Positions 9,541-16,565 are shown, counted from the stretch's first letter. The stretch is 64,000 nucleotides of DNA from Coprobacter tertius (GCF_024330105.1 NZ_JANDHW010000003.1:186001-250000), one strand, 5' to 3'. Program-made: numbers and translations. The notes: generated from the sequence alone by a model not told the origin.

Positions 9541-9932
9541 CGGATAAGGTTATTTATTTGTTGTAAAATACTTTCGGCGTTCTCGCTGGTTATCTTGGTC
9601 GCTTTGGTATCTGTGCTTCCGTCTTCGTCGTCGGCAATACTTGGCGCGTCAATTAACAACCGTTGCACAATGGCCCATGCTACGCCGTGATGTAAGTAAT
9701 CCCAAGTCCAGCCAAGGTGGGCGCAAATCGAACCCCGGCGGCCATAAGGACTATTTAGCCCGGTTACTCTATGCGCTCCGTCCTCGGTTGGGTCGTCCTT
9801 GCGCCGCTCTGTAATCGCATAGAGTTTATAAAATCCCCTAAGTTGCTTACGCTGGTTATGGCTTCGGAAAGCCCTACCAATTTGGAAGGCTTTATAGTAT
9901 GGAAGAAAAGTGCCGTAAGCCGGTCTAACTCC
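9537..9932 (-). CDS. -1 frame extension of the tail assembly chaperone (GT-type product)
   Basis: The minus-strand -1 frame relative to the upstream gene is open from 9932 (just after a TAA) to a TGA at 9539-9537 that overlaps the tape-measure ATG. It contains no ATG, GTG or TTG start before the distal third, yet reads like a real protein: GFYKLYAITERRKDDPTEDG, then SPYGRRGS, GWTWDYLHHGVAWAIVQR and a charged tail. Co-translation by a -1 ribosomal frameshift inside the 9764-10345 gene, as in lambda G/GT, is the simplest explanation. The slip must occur between 9932 and 9764. I find no perfect X-XXY-YYZ heptamer; T-TTT-ATA near 9825 is a weak candidate. The coordinates give the whole open frame, not the exact junction. 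Confidence 0.72.
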   Translation of the reverse strand, partial: GVRPAYGTFLPYYKAFQIGRAFRSHNQRKQLRGFYKLYAITERRKDDPTEDGAHRVTGLNSPYGRRGSICAHLGWTWDYLHHGVAWAIVQRLLIDAPSIADDEDGSTDTKATKITSENAESILQQINNLIR

Positions 9933-10345
9933 TTATCGTCGTTATATTTCCTAATCCGTCCGCCAGCACCAACTTCGGTAACGTGGTAATCTTCGCCCAA
10001 TACGGCAATAGCGATTATTCGGGCCATACGTGCGGCGTTATCTTTGGCTATCCGTTTAGCTTCCGCCAAGGTTTCCGTTCCGCCGGCCGTAAGTCGGTCT
10101 TCGTTTACCTCCATTTCTACCCATATCGCGCTAAGCCTGTCAAGAACCGAAAGCGTAGGTTCCTGTATTTCGAAATCCTCTTTTACCGTAACTATTTCGG
10201 GGCGTTGAAAGAGCCCTTTAACGCCTTTTTTACGCCGGTGAACTTTGTGCGTAACGCTGAACTTTATACCCTGCTTTACCAACAGGTTAAGTTCTTCGCG
10301 CTCTAACTCAAAATCCGTTTTTTCTCTTATGTTATCTTCGTTCAT
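9764..10345 (-). CDS. Tail assembly chaperone, upstream (G-type) protein, 193 aa
   Basis: This helical, charged, soluble protein lies between the tail tube gene and the tape measure gene, the conserved place of the chaperone that coats the tape measure during tail assembly. It has no membrane segment. The distinctive evidence is a second long frame (-1) covering its last third and continuing to the tape measure start, so this is the short form of a G/GT pair. The family itself is not recognisable to me from the sequence; the assignment rests on order and overlap. A hairpin between this gene and the tail tube gene may reduce its transcription relative to the tube. Confidence 0.75.
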   Translation of the reverse strand: MNEDNIREKTDFELEREELNLLVKQGIKFSVTHKVHRRKKGVKGLFQRPEIVTVKEDFEIQEPTLSVLDRLSAIWVEMEVNEDRLTAGGTETLAEAKRIAKDNAARMARIIAIAVLGEDYHVTEVGAGGRIRKYNDDKELDRLTALFFHTIKPSKLVGLSEAITSVSNLGDFINSMRLQSGARTTQPRTERIE

Positions 10346-10360
10346 ATTGCTTTATACTAA

Positions 10361-10393
10361 GAAAGCCCCCGAAACTTTCATTTGGGGGCTTTC
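10361..10393 (-). terminator. Hairpin between tail tube and chaperone genes
   Basis: Arms GAAAGCCCCC (10361-10370) and GGGGGCTTTC (10384-10393) form a perfect 10-base stem with a 13-base loop. Only a short, broken T-run follows on the minus strand, so it probably terminates partially. That would keep the tail tube transcript abundant and the downstream chaperone and tape measure transcripts lower. Confidence 0.65.
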
Positions 10394-10418
10394 GGGTTAA
10401 AGTAATGATTCCCCCGCT

Positions 10419-10961
10419 TTATGCCTGCACGTCTGCGGCAGTCATAAGCATAGCGGTCATTTTCTTGGTTCCCGTTTTGGTAGGCTGCAATACGGTACCG
10501 GCAACCTCGATAAGAAGAATACCGCTTTTGCTGAAAGTGGCGTTAATCTTACTTACGAGCTTCATGCGCGGAATCTCGAATTTAAGGCCCTGTTCCGGGG
10601 TAATACGTACCGACTTCTCTACTACGGGGATTTTATCCGGTGCTTCCCATTTATCCTGCGTAGATGAACCGTCGCCGGCCGTTCCTATTCCGCCCAAAAG
10701 GTCGGCAAGAACCGTAACCGAAGGGTTCATAATCGAAAAGTTGAAATTCGTCTTCCCACCCCGGCTAATGCTTACTACGGGGTCGTCCACTTCTTCGGCG
10801 TAGTGGTCGGTCGTTTCCGGGTCTTCCTGCGTCATCGTGCAGGTGTCTTGGTAGGTATAACCCAATACCGCCAAAGTTTCCCCCATACCGCCGTCTTCGG
10901 CAATTGCGCCTACCTCAATCTTGGAAAGGCCGATAGTATAAGTTTTCTTTGCTTCTGCCAT
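10419..10961 (-). CDS. Major tail tube protein, 180 aa
   Basis: Size, beta-rich composition and place directly upstream of the tail chaperones identify the tail tube subunit, which stacks in rings to make the tail. Features include an N-terminal SKIEVGAI strand, a flexible acidic loop around EDPETTDHYAEE, and a C-terminal beta segment KSGILLIEVAG. The gene is followed by a hairpin that may cause partial termination, as expected for the most abundant tail protein. No sheath gene is next to it, which supports a siphovirus-like morphology. Confidence 0.82.
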   Translation of the reverse strand: MAEAKKTYTIGLSKIEVGAIAEDGGMGETLAVLGYTYQDTCTMTQEDPETTDHYAEEVDDPVVSISRGGKTNFNFSIMNPSVTVLADLLGGIGTAGDGSSTQDKWEAPDKIPVVEKSVRITPEQGLKFEIPRMKLVSKINATFSKSGILLIEVAGTVLQPTKTGTKKMTAMLMTAADVQA

Positions 10962-10972
10962 TGTCGTAAATT

Positions 10973-11416
10973 TTAATTAGTTCGCTGTATGTTCCATTCT
11001 ACCCGCAAGTTGTTGTAATGCTCGTTAATGCCCGGTTCTTTAATTATGGTTTCCGTAGAAACACGAATAGTCAGCCCGGTAATGTTCGCCGATTTTAGAA
11101 CCGATAGGACAATAGCCGTTAGTTCGCGTATTCGCTCCCTATTCGCCTTAAATTGTTCGGCTCGGCATATCCTTTCCTTTTTGTCGGGGACATGGATATT
11201 TACGTTTGAAGTTCCGGTTTGCGGTACTTCGTGGTTTAGAAATAAATTGTTTATAACCACGTCTTCCATACCGGAATTATCCGGCCGTTCGCCCTGCACG
11301 TATATTCCGCCGCTAAGGGCCTTTTTCAATTCGGCCGAAGCGTTCAGAATCTCAAAAAGAATATCATCGGTTTCTATACTTTGCATAGCTATCTGTGTTA
11401 AATCCATAACCGGCAA
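10973..11416 (-). CDS. Tail terminator / tail completion-like protein, 147 aa
   Basis: It lies immediately upstream of the tail tube gene, the usual place of the tail terminator that caps the tail and joins it to the head. The protein is short with alternating helices and strands and ends in a strand pair (LTIRVSTETII, NLRVEWNIQ), compatible with the lambda gpU or HK97 gp10-type fold. I cannot confirm the family. Its start overlaps the end of the upstream gene by 19 bases, which indicates translational coupling. Confidence 0.55.
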   Translation of the reverse strand: MPVMDLTQIAMQSIETDDILFEILNASAELKKALSGGIYVQGERPDNSGMEDVVINNLFLNHEVPQTGTSNVNIHVPDKKERICRAEQFKANRERIRELTAIVLSVLKSANITGLTIRVSTETIIKEPGINEHYNNLRVEWNIQRTN

Positions 11417-11787
11417 TGAAGCCGGCCGGGGTCGAACTTTTCACAAGTTCCGGTTACTACAACTAAGCCCGTTGCTTTGGCCGCTTCGACAAAATCGGTA
11501 TTCGCAAGTTGGCTAACCTCTACTTCTTCCCGCGTTACAATTACCTGCGTGCCTTCGGGAATTTTGGCCGTACCTTTCGGTAGCTGGATAAGCGAAGCGA
11601 ATACGCGGGTTTTTCCGTCGGCGGTCTGAATTGTCGAACCTTTACCGTTGGTTTCTTCCCGGCAAGCTGCTTTTAACTCCCATGCGGCGGCGGGCGTTTC
11701 CCAAGAACCGTTAGGTAATTGGACGCTTTCGCCGTTGTGCTGCAAGGCGTACAGGTATTGCGGGTATTGGTAGGAAGTCGTTACCAT
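11398..11787 (-). CDS. Head-tail connector (stopper-like) protein, 129 aa
   Basis: This small beta-rich protein sits in the connector block between capsid and tail genes. Central stretches RVFASLIQLPKGT and GTQVIVTREEVEV resemble the beta-barrel of head-tail joining (stopper, SPP1 gp16-like) proteins, which stop DNA leaking from the filled head. It overlaps its neighbours by 7 bases upstream and 19 downstream. The assignment is by position and size; sequence similarity to a characterised stopper is not obvious. Confidence 0.55.
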   Translation of the reverse strand: MVTTSYQYPQYLYALQHNGESVQLPNGSWETPAAAWELKAACREETNGKGSTIQTADGKTRVFASLIQLPKGTAKIPEGTQVIVTREEVEVSQLANTDFVEAAKATGLVVVTGTCEKFDPGRLHCRLWI

Positions 11788-12092
11788 ACGTTGCTTTTAT
11801 TCCGAATTTTGGGCTTGCTGGCCGGCGTAATGCCTAATTCGGCGCAAGCCGCGTTATACCAAAGTTTTATAGCTTCCCAATTCCAACTAATGGAATACCC
11901 GCCTTCCCCTATATTGGCAAGGGGGATAAGCGTTGTAAACTCTCGGCAAATAGCCGTTTTTGCCTTCCGTACGTCCACCGGTGCGTCCGGGTCGGGGATA
12001 AGGTTACTTTGGTTGCAAAGTATTAAATCCACGTCGTCCGCCGTTAGCTGGAATCTGCCGACCGTCTTAGTTATCCATTCTTTGTAAGTCAT
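11781..12092 (-). CDS. Head-tail adaptor protein, 103 aa
   Basis: A small helical protein, first in the connector block after the capsid gene. The start MTYKEWITKTVGRFQLTADD is of the type seen in head-tail adaptors of Bacteroidetes phages (SPP1 gp15 or HK97 gp6-like), which dock on the portal. The rest is helical (NWEAIKLWYNAACAELG) with a basic C-terminus. Role inferred from position and size. Confidence 0.5.
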   Translation of the reverse strand: MTYKEWITKTVGRFQLTADDVDLILCNQSNLIPDPDAPVDVRKAKTAICREFTTLIPLANIGEGGYSISWNWEAIKLWYNAACAELGITPASKPKIRNKSNVW

Positions 12093-12144
12093 TGGTAGCG
12101 GGTGTTAAAATAGGGGCGACCGTTGCCGGCCGGCCCCGTCTTCG

Positions 12145-13245
12145 TTAGTGTGTCCAAGTGCTGTTAGAAGTGTCCAGAAGGAAGGAACGGCCCGAAGAAA
12201 GCCAAGCCGGGAAAGCGTTTGCAATTCCTACGGTAACTTCTTCGATAGGTTCCTCGGTGGAATACTTCTTTACGCAAGTGTGGCCGTTCATAGCTTTGAT
12301 AGCTACGGAACCTTTAAGGTTCATATCGGCCGGCTTCTTCCAATAGGTCGAACCGAGTACCTTGCTTTCGCTGAACATTACCACGTTATCGGCGAACGGG
12401 TTGCCGGTAATGCGGCTTCCGTCGTCCTTCTCGATAGTAATATCTTGGTCGATAACTACGACCTGCAAGCCGCGCAGGTACGCCAAACCTTTCATAGCCG
12501 CGTTTACCTGCTCCAAGCTCGGCGTTTGTGCGATGTTCAAGGCGTTAGCCGCGAACGAAGCGCAAAGTTTCGTTACTTCCTCGGTCTGAACCATAAGCGC
12601 GAAGGTGTCAAGGTTCATAAAGGCGTACTTCAAGCTAATACCCTTCTTCTTGGCCTTAGCTACGATAGCCTTAAAGTCCTTGCTAAACGGTTTTGCGCCG
12701 GTGGTGTTCCAAGCGGCCGAGCCGGTCTGAAATCCTACCTTCTGCGTTGCGTCGATTTGATAATCTACGTCGTATTCGGTAATTACGCTATTGTTGTTGT
12801 CGTTGGTAAGCGTTACTTTACCCAACGAAATAGACTGCAACGCAATCCATTCCAAGCGGGCGGCCACCCCGTCCCAGCAGTACTGCGTATCTTCGGCCCA
12901 CGCTTCTACCAACGCCCGAAGGTCGGGGTTCGCGGAAGTCATGGCGACCATAATGTCGTATTCGTTAAGCTCGTTTTCGTCCTTGGTGCGCTTAATAGCC
13001 ACTTTCGGAATATCGCCCTGAATACGCGCAATAGCTTCGCGGGTCTTCTTGTTGATACTTGCGCCACGCGCTACAAGGTCGCCGGCAATCTTTAACCCTA
13101 CCTGCGCTTCAAGGGCTTTCCACGTAAGCGTGTAGTTCTCCTTCAAGGGGAACAAGGTAGGATAGTAATACGGTTTAAGGTCGTAGGTATTAACTACGGC
13201 CTGCATATCCCTTTCGGTAATGCCAATCATTAAGCTCCTTTGCAT
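12145..13245 (-). CDS. Major capsid protein, HK97 fold (lambda gpE-like), 366 aa
   Basis: Length and order (scaffold, decoration protein, capsid, connectors) fit the major capsid protein, and the sequence has the character of the lambda gpE-type family. Seen features are an N-terminal arm (PYYYPTLFPLKENYTLTW), a helical spine region around residues 130-150 and a central YAFMNLDTFALMV stretch typical of this group. No N-terminal prohead protease target domain is apparent, so the scaffold is supplied by the separate gene two places upstream. The start at 13245 follows a small gap after the decoration gene. Confidence 0.85.
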   Translation of the reverse strand: MQRSLMIGITERDMQAVVNTYDLKPYYYPTLFPLKENYTLTWKALEAQVGLKIAGDLVARGASINKKTREAIARIQGDIPKVAIKRTKDENELNEYDIMVAMTSANPDLRALVEAWAEDTQYCWDGVAARLEWIALQSISLGKVTLTNDNNNSVITEYDVDYQIDATQKVGFQTGSAAWNTTGAKPFSKDFKAIVAKAKKKGISLKYAFMNLDTFALMVQTEEVTKLCASFAANALNIAQTPSLEQVNAAMKGLAYLRGLQVVVIDQDITIEKDDGSRITGNPFADNVVMFSESKVLGSTYWKKPADMNLKGSVAIKAMNGHTCVKKYSTEEPIEEVTVGIANAFPAWLSSGRSFLLDTSNSTWTH

Positions 13246-13262
13246 AACTTTTCCCGATTAAA

Positions 13263-13844
13263 TTAGATAAACTGAATACCGGTAAGTTTGGCTTTCACTT
13301 CGGCACCGATAGGCGGGATATTGCTTTCCCGAATCTGCCCGATAGTTACGGCGTTTACGATATGGTTGCTAAGCGCGTCTACGTCGTAGCTTTCGCCTAC
13401 AAGGGCTACCGGTGCGTATTTGAAAGCTGCCCCCGAAGCCCCGGCCTTGGCTGCGAGGTAAAGCGAATCGCCGGCTTTTGCGGCAACTCCAAGGGTTGTA
13501 CCTACCGTAAGGTCGTCTTTGGTCGCGTCGCCGCTGTTTGTGGCGATAGCGGTAATAGCGTAAGCCGCTTTACCGGAAGCCAGCATAAGCACGTCGCCGA
13601 CTTTGAAGTTATGGCCCTTCTTTACGGTGTAGGTGGTAGCGGAGTTCGTAGCGTCGTCCGCAAGAACGGCTACTTTCACTACATGGTAAAGCCCGTTTTC
13701 GTCCTTTCCTACCGGCGTACCTTCGTGCAGAACTTTCTGCGTAAGGTCGGCGGCTGAAACGGTAATACCGTTCGGAATATCGGCGAGCTTGTGGGTAAAC
13801 GCGCGAATAACGCGGTTATCCTTTTTCCTGTCGATTCTAAGCAT
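13263..13844 (-). CDS. Head decoration or head fibre protein, 193 aa
   Basis: This protein lies between scaffold and capsid genes, where decoration or head-fibre proteins are found. It is alanine-, glycine- and valine-rich with many short strands (YTVKKGHNFKVGDVLML is reminiscent of the small beta-barrel of capsid decoration proteins) and has no coiled coil or membrane segment. It probably binds the outside of the capsid and stabilises it. Assignment from position and composition. Confidence 0.6.
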   Translation of the reverse strand: MLRIDRKKDNRVIRAFTHKLADIPNGITVSAADLTQKVLHEGTPVGKDENGLYHVVKVAVLADDATNSATTYTVKKGHNFKVGDVLMLASGKAAYAITAIATNSGDATKDDLTVGTTLGVAAKAGDSLYLAAKAGASGAAFKYAPVALVGESYDVDALSNHIVNAVTIGQIRESNIPPIGAEVKAKLTGIQFI

Positions 13845-13862
13845 TTTACAAGTGTTTAAGCG

Positions 13863-14582
13863 TTAAACCTCTTTGCCGCCCAAGCCTTTATTTTCGGCTT
13901 CTGCGGCCTTTGCCTGTATGTAGCTTTCTACGCCCGCGCTTACTCCGTCCTTGTTGGGGGAACCAAGTACCGGTTTTTCGTGAAGGCTTAGGCCCCGGTC
14001 TGCCAACTCTTGGCCGAAGGCTGCTACGTCGTTCTTGGTTTCGGTCAGATACTCGTTAAATGCGTTTTCATCGGCAAAGCCGCCAAGTTTGGCTACCCTG
14101 TCGAAATCTTTAAGAACCTTAGCTTTGTAGGCTTCGGGTACGTCGGCAAGCTCTTTAACAAGCGTTTCCCGGCGGCTGGCGGTTACGGCCGCGCTTTGAA
14201 GGCTCATTACTTCGGACTGCAAGCCCTTAGTAGCTTCCTTTACGGCGTTCGTAATCATTGTTTGCACGGTTGCGGCGTCCAAGGTTCCGGCCGGTGCGGG
14301 TGGGGTGCCGCCGTCTTCCGGTTTCTTTTCCACAAAGTCGTACTTCTTGCGCAGGTTGTCCTCGCGCGTTTTGTTTGCTTTGTCTATTTCCGCGTCCGCG
14401 TCTTTGCGCCAATCCGCTATAAACTTCGCTACGGCTTCGGCGGTAAGTTTACCTACGATACCGGTAGCTTCTTCCTTGGTATTAACCTGCATGGCGATAA
14501 CTCGCGCAAGCTGGTTAAGCCCGTCTTTTCGCACGCCCGGAAACTGCGTTTCAAGTAGTGCTACAATTTCGTTTAGTTCCAT
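13863..14582 (-). CDS. Capsid scaffolding protein, 239 aa
   Basis: The protein is highly charged, alanine-rich and mostly helical, with a proline-rich break (GGTPPAPAGT) near residue 95, and lies two genes upstream of the major capsid protein. These are the marks of a scaffold that guides prohead assembly and then leaves. No protease motif is visible. It is the first leftward gene after the long non-coding region and the rightward cargo genes, so it needs its own promoter. A palindrome about 40 bases upstream and a promoter-like site at 14744-14775 are candidates. Confidence 0.7.
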   Translation of the reverse strand: MELNEIVALLETQFPGVRKDGLNQLARVIAMQVNTKEEATGIVGKLTAEAVAKFIADWRKDADAEIDKANKTREDNLRKKYDFVEKKPEDGGTPPAPAGTLDAATVQTMITNAVKEATKGLQSEVMSLQSAAVTASRRETLVKELADVPEAYKAKVLKDFDRVAKLGGFADENAFNEYLTETKNDVAAFGQELADRGLSLHEKPVLGSPNKDGVSAGVESYIQAKAAEAENKGLGGKEV

Positions 14583-14621
14583 TTTGATTTTTGGGATTTA
14601 ATTAAACCTGCAACAAAGAAA

Positions 14622-14638
14622 CGTATTATAGTAATACG
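14622..14638 (-). promoter_or_regulatory. Palindrome upstream of the scaffold gene
   Basis: CGTATTA-TAG-TAATACG has perfect 7-base arms and is one of four copies of the phage palindrome family. It lies 40 bases before the scaffold ATG, the same distance as the copy before the small tail gene at 887. No TATTTTTG box follows it here, unlike copies one and three; TTTCTTTG is the nearest -7-like string. Confidence 0.5.
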
Positions 14639-14743
14639 ATTATTCGCATAGCGTTGCAAGTTCTCTACACCCGTTTCAACAATTCAACCGTAAGGGCTGG
14701 GTCGCTTCTTGTTCGGCTGTTACTGAGTAAGTGATTTTGCGAA

Positions 14744-14775
14744 CAAATGGCAATGCAGTGTAAGGAATAGCAAAA
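14744..14775 (-). promoter_or_regulatory. Promoter-like site overlapping a copy of the phage operator
   Basis: On the minus strand TTTG (14774-14771), 19 bases and GCCATTTG (14751-14744) approach the consensus TTTG-N19-21-TAnnTTTG, with TA replaced by GC. The 13-base string GCAATGCAGTGTA (14750-14762) is identical to the one inside the leftward early promoter at 40096-40108. The site would drive scaffold and all downstream head and tail genes under the same regulator as early transcription. Promoter activity is inferred. Confidence 0.45.
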
Positions 14776-14943
14776 GAAGGCGATTTTAGCGCGTTTTATT
14801 CTCCAAACAAGGAAATATACCAGCCAACCGCATAAAGTCGAACAGCGGGCACGAGAAAGGGCAAAAACGGGTATTCTTGCTTCGTCCGTTATCCGGCCCC
14901 TATCGAAAAAGTGGAAGACGGGAATTTTGTTACCGCCGTATTG

Positions 14944-15047
14944 CTATCATCATTCCGCCGGTTGAACTATCAACATAGCGGCGGTTACTATCATCATTCC
15001 GGTAATGTTGGTAGTTAATGTTGCAAGCTATTCCGAAATGTTGATAG
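14944..15047. repeat. Cluster of short direct and inverted repeats
   Basis: CTATCATCATTCCG occurs at 14944-14957 and again at 14988-15001. CTATCAACAT (14967-14976) is matched by its inverse ATGTTGATAG (15038-15047), and ATGTTGGTAG (15005-15014) is a further inverted variant. The spacing is irregular, so this is not a CRISPR array; it looks like binding sites for a DNA-binding protein. Confidence 0.55.
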
Positions 15048-15076
15048 CTTCCGGGGTATGTTCGTAAAGAAAGGTT

Positions 15077-15179
15077 CCCCCCCCATACCCCCCCTATAAA
15101 GAAATATTCTTTTTCTTTATATTTATCCAGTGCCCCTAAGAAGGGGCACGCTTGGGGCTACCCAAGGGCTGGCCAGCCC
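15077..15179. other. C tracts followed by four consecutive hairpins
   Basis: C8 (15077-15084) and C7 (15088-15094) are followed by stems TATAAAGAAA/TTTCTTTATA (15095-15121), TGCCCCT/AGGGGCA with an AAGA loop (15131-15148), CTTGGG/CCCAAG (15151-15166) and the palindrome GGGCTGGCCAGCCC (15166-15179). All stems are perfect. The function is unknown; such a series could be an origin, a packaging site or strong transcription stops isolating the cargo cassette. Confidence 0.6.
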
Positions 15180-15398
15180 CTCGCTTTTGTGTGCGTTATT
15201 TGCTGATATATAGTTATTTATTGATTTTATAAAAATGAAAATTGCGCCGAATGTTCCGCGCGAAATTGTGGGGCTGCCTTGGGGCTGGTTAGGGGCTGGG
15301 CTGTGGCTGGTCTGCTCCTTCTTAGGGGCTGGGTAGCTCCTGCCTTGCTCCTTGCTCGATTTTTCGCCGTAAAATAGTGTTATTTAGTGTTTTTGCAG

Positions 15399-15406
15399 TA
15401 TATTTG
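15399..15406 (+). promoter_or_regulatory. -7 promoter box of the cargo cassette
   Basis: TATATTTG matches TAnnTTTG. No clear TTTG lies 19-21 bases upstream, so the promoter is weak or activated. It is the best candidate upstream of the rightward cassette and would give a leader of about 255 bases that contains the folded element at 15540-15615. Confidence 0.45.
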
Positions 15407-15539
15407 CAACGTTCCGGGGAGAAATCCGGGAACGTGTACGGAAGCGTATAGGTATCTAAGTTTGAAAATCGCCAATTAACGAACCATAGATGAGCCTATT
15501 AACGCTCGCTGGCTGTATATCCATTTCCGATATATCGCT

Positions 15540-15615
15540 AAGCGTGGGTTATGGTTTATTCTATGGTGGGCGTTTGGCGATGCCTCAAACTTGTAAACCG
15601 ATAAGGCCCACGCTT
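15540..15615 (+). ncRNA. Folded leader RNA element upstream of the cargo genes
   Basis: Three nested perfect stems are visible: AAGCGTGGG (15540-15548) with CCCACGCTT (15607-15615), GGTTTA (15553-15558) with TAAACC (15594-15599), and GTTTG (15572-15576) with CAAAC (15586-15590), closed by a 9-base loop. Together they make one long interrupted hairpin in the 5' leader of the membrane protein gene. A smaller hairpin (CGTTCC/GGAACG) lies near 15410-15434. I do not recognise a known riboswitch. It could be a cis-regulatory element or a stable small RNA. Confidence 0.5.
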
Positions 15616-15667
15616 TCTGCGTTTAGTAATTGCCTGTTCGGGTTCTTGGGGCGCAAATTTTACGACT

Positions 15668-16081
15668 ATGCAAATAGAAGAACTATTAGCCCTACTAACA
15701 CTTGCGGCTGCTTTCCTGCAAATTATCCTATTCTTCAAGTTATGGATAATGACGAATGACGTTAAGAAACTGCGCGAAAATTGCGGATATTCGAATAAGT
15801 CTAACTTCAACTTTGAAATACGCAAATTACTTGCTTCGGGAAGCAAAGGGAAAGCAAAAGAAATGTTATTAAATCGTTTCTACGATAGTATTTCCGAACT
15901 CAATTATTCAGGGTTGGATAAGTCGGAAAACAACTACGACCAAATAACGAAAAACATAGACGCGGATTTTTTGAAGTTGAAAGAAAGGCTTACAAACGAC
16001 CTTTCAAAGATAGGCGAGCAATTACCGGAAAATATTAAGCAAATGAAATCCGGGAATGAATTTTACGAACTGTTTAACTGA
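15668..16081 (+). CDS. Prophage cargo: small membrane-anchored protein, 137 aa
   Basis: An N-terminal hydrophobic helix (LTLAAAFLQIILFFKLWIM, residues about 9-28) is followed by a charged helical domain of about 105 residues, so the product should be anchored in the inner membrane with its body probably in the cytoplasm. I do not recognise the family. It is on the plus strand inside a minus-strand structural operon, followed 7 bases later by a lipoprotein gene. That is the arrangement of a moron, a cargo cassette expressed from the prophage. A role in superinfection exclusion or surface change is possible but not shown. Confidence 0.65.
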   Translation: MQIEELLALLTLAAAFLQIILFFKLWIMTNDVKKLRENCGYSNKSNFNFEIRKLLASGSKGKAKEMLLNRFYDSISELNYSGLDKSENNYDQITKNIDADFLKLKERLTNDLSKIGEQLPENIKQMKSGNEFYELFN

Positions 16082-16088
16082 GTATCTT

Positions 16089-16565
16089 ATGAAACACTTT
16101 TGCCTGTTATGTGCGCTCTTTCTGTTGGTAGGGTGTTCCAAAGATGAAGACCCCGGAAGAAACTATACCGAACAACAAGAAAAAGCCTTATCCGTGTTTA
16201 ATGGAACTTGGGCCGACACGCAATTTTCTAACCTTGGCAACTATCCCGGTGCCGAACTCCAACCCGACCCGGATAAAATCATATTCGGAACCCAAAACAA
16301 TAAGCCCGTAGAAATCTACGAAAACGACTTTATCGAAGGAGAACGGCTGTTATTCTCTGCCTTTGGCGAATTGGTTTACCATAGCGAAGGGTACGAAGAT
16401 GTCCCGTGCTATTATTGGGTATCGAACACGGCCGATGAACTACGCTTATACCGGACTTCTACAAAGAAACTATATAAGAAATTCACGCTTTCAATAAAAA
16501 GCGATACGAAAATGCACCTTCACGACCCCGATTTGTCGCTACCGTACATTTTCGTAAAACAATAG
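16089..16565 (+). CDS. Prophage cargo: lipoprotein, 158 aa
   Basis: Starting at the ATG at 16089, the protein begins MKHFCLLCALFLLVGCSKDE, a lipoprotein signal peptide with lipobox LVGC (Cys16) followed by Ser-Lys-Asp-Glu-Asp, which resembles the charged lipoprotein export signal that sends Bacteroidetes lipoproteins to the cell surface. A longer frame opens 33 bases upstream but would spoil the signal peptide. The mature part of about 140 residues resembles small beta-rich lipocalin-like lipoproteins of the phylum (NGTWADTQF near its start). As a prophage-encoded surface lipoprotein it is a candidate for blocking infection by related phages. No family is recognised. Confidence 0.72.
   Translation: MKHFCLLCALFLLVGCSKDEDPGRNYTEQQEKALSVFNGTWADTQFSNLGNYPGAELQPDPDKIIFGTQNNKPVEIYENDFIEGERLLFSAFGELVYHSEGYEDVPCYYWVSNTADELRLYRTSTKKLYKKFTLSIKSDTKMHLHDPDLSLPYIFVKQ

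Larger units (their letters stand above)
14583..15398. other. Non-coding region of about 0.8 kb in the head gene cluster
   Basis: There is no credible gene here on either strand. The region holds, in order, a regulatory palindrome, a promoter-like site with a phage operator copy, a family of short repeats, two long C tracts, a run of hairpins, and a stretch of G-rich GGGGCTGG repeats (about 15270-15335). So much structured non-coding DNA is unusual in an otherwise tightly packed phage genome. It could serve as origin, packaging signal or regulatory hub. Confidence 0.7.

Noticed and set aside
9820-9830. T-TTT-ATA as the slippery site of the tail chaperone
   Set aside because: Only the P-site codon can re-pair after a -1 slip, so I do not claim this as the site.
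12148-13095. 315-codon plus-strand frame opposite the capsid gene
   Set aside because: Shadow of the major capsid gene; no protein-like features.
14944-15047. CRISPR array
   Set aside because: Repeats are 10-14 bases, irregularly spaced and partly inverted; no cas gene in the window.
15490-15759. 89-codon frame covering the leader of the cargo cassette
   Set aside because: It runs through the folded RNA, overlaps the membrane protein gene by 92 bases in another frame and has odd cysteine-rich composition; a leader is the better reading, though a leader peptide cannot be excluded.
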